A stretch of 64,000 nucleotides of DNA. It comes from Strongylocentrotus droebachiensis. Taxonomy: Eukaryota > Echinodermata > Echinoidea > Camarodonta > Strongylocentrotidae. This document shows positions 12,001-24,500 of the stretch, in pieces. Under the pieces are notes generated by a model, which was not told where the DNA came from, ran no database searches, and worked only from the letters and a program-made list of their open reading frames with translations. The stretch is from NCBI GenBank assembly GCA_035222895.1, contig JAVYIG010006527.1:1-64000 (forward strand). The letters are read 5' to 3'. Position 1 is the first letter of the stretch; each line of letters opens with the position of its first letter. The translations under genes and the position numbers were made by a program.

Positions 12001-15000
12001 AAATGGAATGTAGTTCAGGGCCCTGTTTCATAAAACTTGTTATCAATAACAACCGTCACAGATCTATGACAAATCTGCTCATAGCCAATCAAATGCAAGG
12101 ATTTCATTAGCTTATAACAATTATTGTAACTTGTTATTGATAACAAAAAAAGATTTATGTAACAGGGCACAGATTCTTGAAGTGAAACAATATTATATTC
12201 AGGATGTCTGCATGGTTTTTGAGAGTGGGTAATAAATGCAAGTACTGTTTTAAATGTTAGTTGTTGTGATACATGTTCATATAGTTTTTAACAACAGATA
12301 ATTAATGATTACATAAACACTACAGGTACATTTAAATGTGAAGAACTGGTAGTCCTATATGTTGCTCCTTTTATTTCCCAGATTTGAAAAGAACAAAATA
12401 AATAAATAGTAAAACAAAAAGGAAAGAAATAGAGCGTGAGCAAGACAGTAATCTTGAGACTAATAATATCATGTTTACTATACACAATTAAGTCAATATA
12501 TGACACAGATAAACGAAAATCATTTATAATCAAATTGGTGCTCACAAGTAAATTTTACATAAGAAAAACATGTTTATACTTATTTTCAGTTCATGATTCA
12601 ATAGACTAACCCTACATTTATTCTGTTTGGTCAATTAAGAGGTCAGCAGATAACATGGCAACCAGGCGCACTTTTGCCAAAACAGAAATCGCAAGAAAGC
12701 ACCCTACACAAACATACAGCATGAATAAGATAAAGAAAGAAAAAGAACAAGTGATTATAGGCAAAATTAATCATGATTCAACGAACTAACCTTAGATTAA
12801 TTCTGTTTGGTCAGCAGAGGTCAGCGGATAACATGGCAAGCGGCCAGCCGGAGGGTGATGAGGAGAATCCTGATGAGGGTACCTTCCAAAAAGAAGTTAC
12901 CACGGTAACCACTACCAAGACGACCACGTATACAGTAGAGAGAACAGGCGACCAGGTAAGAAGAATCAAAAAGAGGTTATGGAGTTTTATTTCTATTTCA
13001 ATTGGTAGAGCTATGATGTTAACACTTTTTTTTCCACGGGTAATAAGGGCCACAGTCTGATATGTTGTTGTGATTTTGGAATGAAGTGTGGATGATGTTC
13101 TGGGCATTTTTTTCCACTCAATTATTTTCATAGAAATTGTTTAGGTAGATTATATCGTTGAAAAAAGGAAAAGTTGATATACACATCCTTTGTGAGAAAA
13201 ATTGTATCTTGTGCAGTACATGAGAACTGTGTAAAAGTAACTAAGAAGTTATTTTTTTTTTAATTAAAAAAGAGTTGTACAAATGTACACAGGTGATTTT
13301 GTGGGTAACTGACTGTCCTTCCCAATGGATTCGGTCTTTGGTATCTGTATTGAAGAGTTTTACCTTTGGTATCCGTGGTTAATCTTTAGCAACTCTATCA
13401 GTCTGTCTTTTGTTTATTTTGCGTGGAATGGTTAAGACTTTTAAAGTGTCATTTCTCAAATGTTCTATTTGTGTATTTTGGGTGATATTTTCACACATAA
13501 CAGTCCTTTCGTTGTACAATACGCATGTAGCTATCTTATAAAATGTCAAGATCTTTAGAGTGTAAATTCTCAAGTGTTTCATCTTGTGTTCCTTAAAATA
13601 ATTCATATGTATGTGTTGTATCTTGTGTATCAGTATTATAGGATGGTAAGACTTTGAGAGAGTCAACTGTAAAAGTTACTGCTTTATCTTAATATGTATC
13701 TGATGAACTTGAACAAGAAGAAAAGCCTTTCTCTCTTTATCTGGTGAGACTGTTTATATACAATGAAACCTGTCTATAAAGACCACCCAAGGGAGACAAG
13801 ATAAGTGGTCTTTACAGACAGGTGGTCTTACAAACAGGTTCCTTTAGTACATATCTCAATGAGAAACCATTTTCACGGGAAACAAAAAATGTGGTCTTTG
13901 TAGACAGGTGGTCGCTAAACCAGGTTTGACTGTATATATAAGTGTTGTATCTTGTGAATCTGTTTTTCTATAGAATGGTGATGCAGTTCAGGAGACGACG
14001 TTTGGAGACGAGGATGAGGTAATCTTCAAACACTAACTCTGCTTCCATGCAATGCATCATCTAATCATTAACCATCTTCATCATTAATTGCAGTTTATTC
14101 TCCTTCATTTTTCAATGAGGAAGCCCAAATTTTTCCGATGAGTCATTTTTCTCTCCTTGTTTGTTTCATGTACATGAGTTGTTGTTTATTTTTAGTCTAT
14201 TTTTGTTTTGTTCTTTTTGCAATTGTTTGTAGTGTTGGATTGAGTTTGTGAAGTTTATGTATGTTTAAGAATGATACATGAAGCCGCGACATCAAGAATT
14301 CAATTTCTCTGTTCATATTTGTTCACCACTCTATCGTTTAAAAGATAAATGTTATGAAAATTGTTGTACACATGTGAATAAGAAAATTACAGTGTATGTG
14401 GGCATGGAATTACAGATAATGCTGACAATGAATTTGCTTCATCACAACCCCCTCCCCCCTCACCGAAGAAAAACCAACATCTTGTTATTAAACGGAGCAA
14501 TCAAGAGAGAGGGATGGGGAGGGAAGATACAAGATGGAAAGATAGACAGAGAGAAAAGAATTATTGAAAACACCATCATAGACAGGGCTCCACACAAACT
14601 GTTTGGAAGGGGGTCGGCAGCGAACTTTTTAGGGTCTGTATGCGCGAACCCAATTTTACAATTTTCAAATTTGGGGGTGCAGACTTAGATTTTGGGCGCC
14701 CATGAGTCCCAGGCTCCTGTTAGCGGTGAGCCCTGCTAGAGATTAGGAGATACACGTATGGCAGCACATTTGAAAGAACCAGTGCTACCCTGTCATAACT
14801 CCATATCATGATGAGTGGAAGAGATTAAAAGCATGCATCCGTTGTTTTGTCTCCATAGCACCCAGTGTTATTGTTGGAAGGTGAGCCAACACGGCTTCAC
14901 ATCCACGAGGTACCGGAGGTTATTACAACCACTACCGTCAAAACATTCATCACTGATGAATATCCAAACGAGGTATTATGACATCATCACCAGCACCAGT

Positions 15001-18000
15001 AGAAACCTCATCAAAAAAGCCCTAGAGCTTTCTATTCTTACATATACTATCAAACTTCTTATATACATGTACATTGTATCCATCTATCTACATCTATGTA
15101 TATTATACTCATAACCACTGCTGATCTATCATGCAATAATTTATCTTTTATTGTCTTTTGAGAGACAGAAGGATGTTTACACCTTAAAAGGATATGATTA
15201 AATATTCTTCTACCTCTCAGAAGATGATATGATTTATCTTCTATTAACAAAATCATCAAGACAAAAAGCCATGGGTTACGTGTTTGAAAAGACATGTTGC
15301 TAATCATTTGTGTACCAAAATATTGCAAAGAAAATGTTCTGTTTTCTATGCGCCTTTATGGAATCTAACATTGTACTCTGATCTAGCAATTTTTTTTTTT
15401 GATGATTATTCTTAAGAGCAGTCCTCTTTAAATAACCATTGGTGACATTAAAAGAATAAATGTATCTGTAAAAAATGAACATGAATTAGATCTTTATGAA
15501 AAGATATGAAATGAGTAGGAAAAAAGGAGACTTCATTTTGGTTTTCTTGGAAAATGAGGCTTTGCTGTGATATTGGCACAACTCCCCTACATTTCTGTAA
15601 AGAGAGATTGATGTTAAAGCAAAACATATAACAAAAAATTCAAGGCGTTGATTGTATGTGTCGTCATTTTAAGTGTCATTTTTGTTACTGATTCATCAAT
15701 TTTATTGTAAAATCATAACATTTTGCTGATATCTCATATTATCATAATACATCACTAGGGCAAAATTTCCAAATATCTCTATTTTCTAAGCCCCTTTCCA
15801 AAGCTAAACACAAGGTAAAAATATTTAAAATCTGAAATTATGTAACCTGATTATGAAGAACTTCATATCCATCCCACATATTGAGCAAAACCTAATTAAT
15901 AACTCTATAATTGCTTTTGTCACTCTCTGACAAATTCTTCTTCTGAAACCAAACTTGACTAACTGTATAACTTTCTTTCTAAATACATTAATGTAAACCA
16001 AATCATATTTCTTTGATGTCAAATACCTGGCTATCCCTATTTAACAAACCACACTGTGTATAACAGAATGTACGGCAATATAGAATATTATGGCAGCTTT
16101 CTGTTATTTTCCTGCTTTAAACAAATTAGATGTATTACCATCCTGTATCAGAACTATCAAATAAAATAAAGTCTTCCAATTAAATTATTGGAAAATTAAG
16201 CGCACTACAGTGCACATAGTAGATTACAATTCAGATTGTATTTCTTTGTGTATGTAGAAATTAACTTTCTGATAATTTTTCTTTCATTTTGTTCTGCTGT
16301 TTGCGTACTTCATATTGCAATCTGTTTTGAGAATATATGTTTGTTTTCATCTTTCACTAGGTCATGATCACAGTATTTCGTTTCTTTTATTGAAAACAAA
16401 TATGATAGTACTAGTAGGATGTGTTTCTAAAAGCAGCAGGGGTATAGTCGGCCACATAATATATTCATGATTTTTCCTAGAGACTAATCTTCTCTTTTTA
16501 TCTCTTTATATTATTTTGGTATTTACATTGTTTCTCATCATTCTCATGCATTACTCAAGCAGGTTGATAGCTTCATTTAGTCTGGGATCCAGGACTTCAT
16601 TGACATGGCATCATTTTCCATTTTTTTTTTATTTGCTTCAATTTATTCAATCAGCTCTCCATTATAGACTTTCAGCGTTACTCATTTATATAATATTCTT
16701 TATTATTTCTAACAGCGCACCATTGTAGCATTCCAGTATTACTTAATCATCATATCTTTCCATCTATTCCAGCTTTAATGGTGTATTTACACATATACTT
16801 CTCTATTTATCTTGATACTACATGTATATACTACAATTATTTACCTAATGAATATTGTTTTAATGGTATACATATTTTATTTACACTTCATGCAATTACA
16901 TATTAATTTTTTTCTTATATACTGTATTCCTGAAGAATATAACTTGATGGAACCATACATGCAGAATAAAATCTTTGCCACAATGTAAAATAAAAGTCAG
17001 GTCTATTTCAGAAGTATACAACTTTCAGAAGAAAATTAAAGTAAATACATTGTAAAGGTGTACTGTGGGGAATTTTATCAATGGATACAATTACCATGTG
17101 ATTATTCAATTATAATAACTTCTGAGTTAACGGATTGTAATCATAATAATTCTAACCAGGTGGGATTAAGTATAATTAAATAACAGCACTTTATTGGTAA
17201 ACAGCAAAGTTGGAGCCAGATATATCATCAGTAATGCCACTTCAAATGTCACTAAATTATGTCACCTACGTCAGAGATGACTCGAAGAGAAATCTTAAAT
17301 GTTTATCATGCTTCAAGCTTGTAACATTAAACAAAAAAAAGGATTTTGGAGACTTCTTAGAGTCATCATTGAGATCAAAGATGATGGTCCAGACCACAAG
17401 CTCAATACTATTTTCGGAAAGAAAGAAGACCAGTCTTTAAAAAACCACCATAGAATTTAGAAAAGCAAGGCTGAATAAATATAGAATAAAACCTTAACAT
17501 GCATAATATTGATATGGCATTTGAAGAGGTAATTGATTTAATGGCTCCAACTTTGCTATTGGCACTCTAACTAGTCACTATCTATAACATTGACCTCCAC
17601 AGCAGCCTGAAGCTGATCAGGTCATTCCAGACCAATCTCCTCAACAAATGACCCATGAGGAGGAGGACTTGACCCCAGACAGGTTCAGAGATGACTCACC
17701 AGAACCAGTCTTGGCCGGTTCTGACCAGTTTGAACCGGTCAAGGAGATTGACTTTGACCAGCAGGAACCAGGTCAACCCGAAGCAGAAGAGGTCAGAGAT
17801 GACAGGGATAATTCACCTGATGATTCACCTCTCCTAGCCCGTTACCAGTCAGAACCAGTCCAGTCCGGTTCTGACCAGCCTGAACCAGTCAAAGAGACTG
17901 AATCCAACCAGCAGGAGCCGGTTGTGGAGGAAGAGGTCGCTAGAATGGAAGTTAGTGGGGTTGAATCGACCCCTGACCGTGGTGTAGGAGGGGAGGTTGC

Positions 18001-21000
18001 CATGGTAATTCGTCTTGGCGACGGAGAGGAGCAGGAGGAGGAGGAAGAAGAGGTTTGAGATGCTTACAAACCTCACGCATGGTCTCTCATTCTCTCATTC
18101 TCTCTCGCCCTCATTGTGTGTCTGTATTTGGGGTTTTCTAACAGTAACTGCATTTCATAACTCATTTTTCATTTTACTTATTCTTCATCTTATCACAGGG
18201 TGCAGAGAGGTGGATTCAGTGAAACTAAAACGAACCTTACACTTGATCAATGATGATACTAATGACATTAATTATTTGCAGTTTTTTAGTTTACCTCATC
18301 TCGGAGCTGTGCTCATTTGAATGCAATAATGACATCTAATTCTTCCATATTTTTTGTACTGGTTCCATGTGTAATTTACTTTAACAGAGTACTTTTTCAA
18401 CAGTAATTTCTACAATGTCTGACAAATTGTATTGAATGATCGTTTCCTTGCGTGCAGTGTGTAGTGTGTTATCCATGAAAATAATTTTTTCGAAATATTT
18501 CCCTTCCTTTAAAATACCACAAATTTATGTGAATGAAAATTGCAGTGGATGAGATAGTAAAGTTAATAAATATTCATGAATGGTTAATATGTTTTTTTCA
18601 TGAATAATCATGAATGAAATTTGAAGGAAGATGATTGGTGACCAAGTAATGAGGAAACTCTCTGATGTGTTTTTCAAGATCATTATTCACCTCCATTAAG
18701 CCTTCATCTTTCATGCCATTCATGACCATGAGTGAAGGTGTTATATACAAGGTCCGATGTTCGTGATCGGTCTTGCTGTATTGATGGTTATTTTTAATTA
18801 TTAAAATATTTTCAAGAAATTGCTTGTAGACATTGCATAATCAAAATATAAGATTGGATAAAGAATGATCCTCTGAGCTTAGAGGAGATGTATGCAGGCC
18901 TAAATGTATGGTAACTTCAGATACTCGATTACATTTTCTTGGACATTATCTACTTGGTTAGGGATTTGAAATCATTAGTACATTAACATGAAATTATATC
19001 TTGTTTTGATGGTGGCAGTTCATTCGATAACTGTACACAAGTATAACGTAGAGAGGATACAAACTGGAGGAAATAATTCTTTAGCCATCAATTAAAATAA
19101 TATTTCTCGTGATATGTCCCATCTTCACATTACTTTATAATAGGGGGGCCAGTGAGAATTCATCAAAGGGTCTGAAAATCACCTATAATGAGCTATTTTG
19201 TACACAAAAAAGCCTAAACTATGGTATGAAAATCAGTCGCCAGAGCCTGAATTCAGACTATTGCCTAAAAACTAGCATCCCTGTTTATAAGCCAAGCAGG
19301 ATATGATGAATGAATAGAGTGATGCTGACATACCATTATCTTTGCTTGCTACAGGAGGAGGAAGAAGAAGAGATGATGGCCGCTGCCCAGCCCGACGTCG
19401 AAGACGAGGTCTCACCGTTCGTCAAGACAGCCATGCTGGTCCAGCAGCAGCAGAGCTCCGAAGACGACTCCAAGCTCACCAGGGACGTGCCGTACGTCAA
19501 GACGGAGAACACCACCATCACCTACGAGAAGGACCCGGAGGATGCCGTGGACGGCGACGAGGATCCGGGCACCCTGATCAGCGCCCAGACCATGACGAGC
19601 GAGACGAGGTCAATGACTACCACCACTCATATTACGAAGGTGAGAGGGTAGAGATTGGTAGTGGTGATGATGATGGAGGTGATGATGGTGGTGATGATGA
19701 AGATTGTGATGGTTATGATGATGGAGGTGATGGTGATTGGTGATGACGGCTCTGATTATGATTATGATCAACGCCCAGACCATGACGAGCGAGACCAGGT
19801 CAATGACTACGACCACTCATATTACCAAGGTGAGAGGGTAGAGATGGGAAGTGGTGATGATGATAGAGGTAATGATGATGATTGTGATGGTTATGATGAT
19901 GATTGTGATGGTTATGATGATGGAGGTGATGGTGACTGGTGATGACGGCACTGATTATGATTATGATCAGCGCCCAGACCATGACAATTAAGATTAGGTC
20001 AATGACTACAACCACTCATATTACTAAGGTGAGAGGGTAGAGGTCATTCGTTCGTGTCTCCTTAGATCAAGATTAATGTAAAGTTCCTGAATTAAATTAA
20101 ATTAAAGTTCTTCCATCAACCGATGGCTGCGATGGCCATCTCATTAACAAGGGCCAGGTCTACATCTGTGCAACCTGTTCCGCCTCACTGCAAGATGTGG
20201 TCAATCTTCTGAGTCTCTCCGCGGTCGGAGAGAGTTTCTTCTTCATGAGCATAGCCCCATCTTGCCATGTTGGCCTTACACCGCCCCATTCTCGTCCGCA
20301 TTCGAGATAGAGATGGGAAGTGGTGATGATGATGATGGAGGTGATGGTGACCGGTGTTGACGGCACTGATTACGATGATGAAGATGGGGATGGTTATAGT
20401 GGTGTTCTTCTTCTTATTGAGTCACTACACAAGTCCCGTCCAGTGCTCCACACAGGCTTTGGCACGGCAGTTCACGACTTCCAGGTCATCTTGGGTGCAT
20501 GGCTCTGACAGGAGTGGGCAGACTAGCAGGTGTTCCATTGTCTGTTCCTGGCCGCATTCACATGCTGTTTGTTTCGTCTCCTAAACCCCACCTCTGCATT
20601 AGGACTCTGCATTGTCCATAACCAGTTCTTAGTTCTTAGTGGTGGTGGCAGTTAAGATGATGATGTTGACAATTTTGATGATATTTGTAGTGAATGGTGA
20701 AATGAAAATGAAATGGTAACTTAAGAGTAGATCATTCTAAGGATAATGGCATTTTAAAAGCTAATATTGATACTCCGAGAATGATTAAAACATTGAGAGA
20801 TAAGAGCATGAAAATGACAAGATTGCTATTGATAATAATGATGATGATGATGATGTCGCACGTAGATAGGTATAAGTTATGAAACTGATATAAAACTCCA
20901 GTTGAAATAGTACAAGTATTAAGATCTCACCATTGATAATCATGCTTTTGTTTGTTTTTTCCTCCTCATCATCTAGACTGTAAAGGGTGAGCTTACTGAG

Positions 21001-21551
21001 ACAAGAGTTGAGAAGAAGATTGTCATCCAGGCAGACGGTGACTTAGATCATGATAAGGTATCATAATCACTTCTTACTCTTCTACCCCTGCTTATAATCC
21101 ACTTACAACAGGCTTCATACGGAATCCCTTGTCATTGAATGAAAATCACAAATGGTCTTTGTGTGTGCCACAGGAAGTTATCCACTGTAGCAACATAAAT
21201 CCCTCGAGACAAAAAATTGTCTCTCATTTATCATGCCAGATCAAAAGAATGTGTTGAACTGAATTAATGAGATAAGATGGATGCTATTTCATTAATCAAT
21301 GACCAGATAGCTTCCTAATCCAGAAACAAACAATTTTTTTTTTCCTTCTCATCTCTCTCATTTCTCTCATTTCCATTTTTGCTCATGATAACCCACACCT
21401 GTAAATTGATTACACTTCATAACATATTTTCCTTCAAATGCCTTTCCTATCAAGTGCAGCTATGGACCACTCCTTATAAACATTTTTTTTTTTTTTTTTT
21501 TTTTGGGGGGGGGGGGGGGGGGGAAGAAGTGAATGTTTATTGAAATAAATA

Positions 21552-21582
<31 letters not shown>

Positions 21583-24500
21583 AAAAAAAAAAAAGTGAAA
21601 TGAAATTGAGATATGACTCTTTGACATGAAAGAAAGACAGATTCTTTAAGTAGTATTGTGATATCCAGATGGGGAAGTAGTCGTGTCCTTTTTTTCCAAA
21701 CTGTTTGTCCAGAATGGTTGAAATATGGCTGTTTATTTCACTAATGCCTAGATTGCAGCAATGAATGGCTTCTAGCATTCACAGCATGGCTATAAACTTG
21801 TCTCCTCTAAGCATCGAAACGCTGATCCACATTGGTGATAATATTCTTAGGTCTCTCAGAATTCATTCTTATCTTCATAAGCACCTACTATTCTTAAGTG
21901 TCTAAGAATTTATTCTTATCTTATCCTATATCCTATATTCTTACCCTCAATTTTAGTTTTAAAGAATTTATTTTGTATATTCTCCCGAAGCCATTAAGTG
22001 GACATTAATCATTAATAGTCAGAAGGACTGTTAAGGCCTGTTCAGATATGGTCGGCGAAAACGCAGCAGTTTTAAAGTGTGATAGGCTTTATGTTTTTGA
22101 ACCTCATAACACAGAGCTCAGTGAATACGTTCACATCCTTTGTTACACACAGTAGCCATTCATTTTACACATCAAAAAAATGTTGCATACTAAGCGATCG
22201 TTATAGTCCATGACCACGTGCCTCGTTTCCGTGTCTTTATATGGACTAACAAGCCTGTTGACACGTATTGAAGAAGAGGAAGAAGAAGAAGATAAACCCC
22301 ATCATGTCTGAACCAGCCTTAATTGTGTAAAAGGATACAAGTTTACATATCTCTCATTATCAGCAGACTACATGTATGTTGTAATATGAAAGCTACCGTC
22401 CAATATCATTCATGCCTGGCTTTATTTGTCCACTGCTTCGACTGACAAGCAGTGTAGTTTGTGAAAGCTTGTCTGATGCTCTATGTATCATGTCTTATGC
22501 TGTGTCTTGTGAAGAAGGATTGACTACTCTCAATAGGAATATGTGTTGTATAGTCTTAGGATACCCATGTTGTACTTACGTGAAGAACAAGTTTTTGCAA
22601 GGTTGTGATCTGTTGGTATAGAATGCATTTAATCCTGAACATAATACTCCTGGGGGTCAAACTTAACTCTAAGTTGGACTAATACATTATGGAGAGCGTT
22701 AGGATAAAACTTATTCAAAATCAAAAACTTGAGTATTTTTAGACTTTTCATAAATTCCACATCAAGAACAGGAAGGCTCCTTGATAATGGAAAATATGAA
22801 TGATTTGAATCAACATTTTATGCCTTTTAAAATAACTTAAAAAAAATATTTTCAAAGAAGCTAACGGCTTTCCATAATTGTTAAGACCAACTTAGAGATA
22901 TAAGCGGACCCCTAAAATTGTTTAAATTTTGATGTTGGTCTGGTGTGAGCTGACCTCAAACTATGGCCCAGACCCTCCAGAAATAAAGTATATATGTGGA
23001 GCATTGCCGTTGTTGGATGTATTTTTGGCATTTAATTAGAACTGACTGTGTATACCTAGTCTGATTGCTGAGGTAAATTCAGTCACGCAAGTGTACCTAT
23101 TATGACGCTCTATTTGTCTACCTTAATGAACCTGTTGCAAATTATTGAGTTATGTTACGTGAGACTTAGGTGCCATATTAATGCTAGAGCTAAAATAGAA
23201 GCGATATATTTGTTACATCAACACATACATGTAGTATTAATGTTTACTATAAATATTTTAAAGATTGCAAAATACAGTGCCATGATCTTTGACATGTTTC
23301 TTTCAAAAAAGACCTCAAACCTACAGCAACATGATTTCCTGTGGTTATATCGCTAGCTAGAGATTTCATTTGATAAATTTGGAGAGACAGAGTGCCCATT
23401 TTGTTTTTAATTGCGATGTTCACAATGAGAAATTTGAGTTATAAGATCTGTTAGTTTTTAAAACACAGAGATACATGTATACTGATGCACTATCATGCAT
23501 GGAGTAGCTCATTAAGCTATGAAAAGGAATGTTTGCAATCCATTCATCCCTCCATCAAGATAATAATTTTGTGTGACAATGAAATTCAAAACCTTTCTGT
23601 ATGCATCTAGCCAACCTGCACTTCCTTCGAAAGAGTAGGGCCCGTGGCCATGCACATTCGCACACCTTCTAAAGTCAGTTGGACAATACGGGAATGAGTA
23701 TGGCATAACATATTATCTAGCTATGTAAATTAATTAAGTGAAAGACTTTATAGTGAGTCAAGTAAGGAATCTCAAGTTACAGTTCCCTAGTCAAATTGAT
23801 GCACAGATTATCCCTTGTAGATTGCGATACTGATGGTTATAGATTAAGGAGATTGTTCTGATGACTATTAATGTCTTCAAAACAGGATGGCTGCACACCA
23901 ACAATATGATATTCTATATACTGGTACATTGTATGTTAAAGCCCCACTGCACTACTTATAGCTACTTGCGCCCTCTATATAGCAAACAATGCCTAATCGG
24001 TGACCATTGGTCCCCCATGATCCCTTTTTTCTTATGTTAATTGAGAGCTTCTTTGATGAGATAACCACCTGTCGGTGACCATGCAGGGAGATCTAATCCC
24101 TCCTGGCCAAACTAGTGCAGTGGGGCTTTAAGAAGGTTAGTGGAGAGATTATTGAGAAAGAAACAACCAGGCGTTCCAGTGAAAGTCTTGAATAAGATAA
24201 TATTAGTAAGGAAACACAGTTTTCGTGAGTTGAGATGTTTTTGCTTCTTTCTCAGGAGATGACGGATGCCCAAGTACGAGCTGTAAGTCATTCATCATCA
24301 TCATCTTCATTCTAGGCTTACTCCTTGTTGCTATGCATCCTTCATCCTTCCTATCCCCTCCCAATTCCTCATCCCTTCTACCGGTAGTCCTCATAGACCC
24401 ATGGGCTTGTATTCTACTCAAAGTTAGACCTGACACTGGGTTAAGGCTTTTCGTCAAAGACCCTGTCGAAAGTAAAAAAACTAAATAGATGAATTTTTTA

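Larger units (their letters stand above)
9640..12814 (+). other. 4.1 intron
   Basis: Contains a pyrimidine-rich (CCCTTCC-like) stretch at about 10785-10990, which creates a spurious Pro/Phe-rich ORF, a MITE at 12019-12170 and a partial copy of the next exon at 12591-12668. Confidence 0.55.
19640..20976 (+). other. 4.1 intron with tandem exon-tail copies and retrotransposon fragments
   Basis: Holds two further copies of the preceding exon's 3' end, GATGGT/GATGAT-rich simple sequence, and two decayed non-LTR retrotransposon C-terminal fragments on the minus strand. Confidence 0.7.
21058..24255 (+). other. 4.1 intron
   Basis: Contains a homopolymer hairpin (21482-21594) and two TTAA-flanked MITEs (22031-22322, 23936-24131). 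No coding signal was found otherwise. Confidence 0.55.

Noticed and set aside
19610..20015. His-rich minus-strand and Asp-rich plus-strand ORFs
   Set aside because: Products of GATGGT/GATGAT simple sequence between the tandem exon tails.
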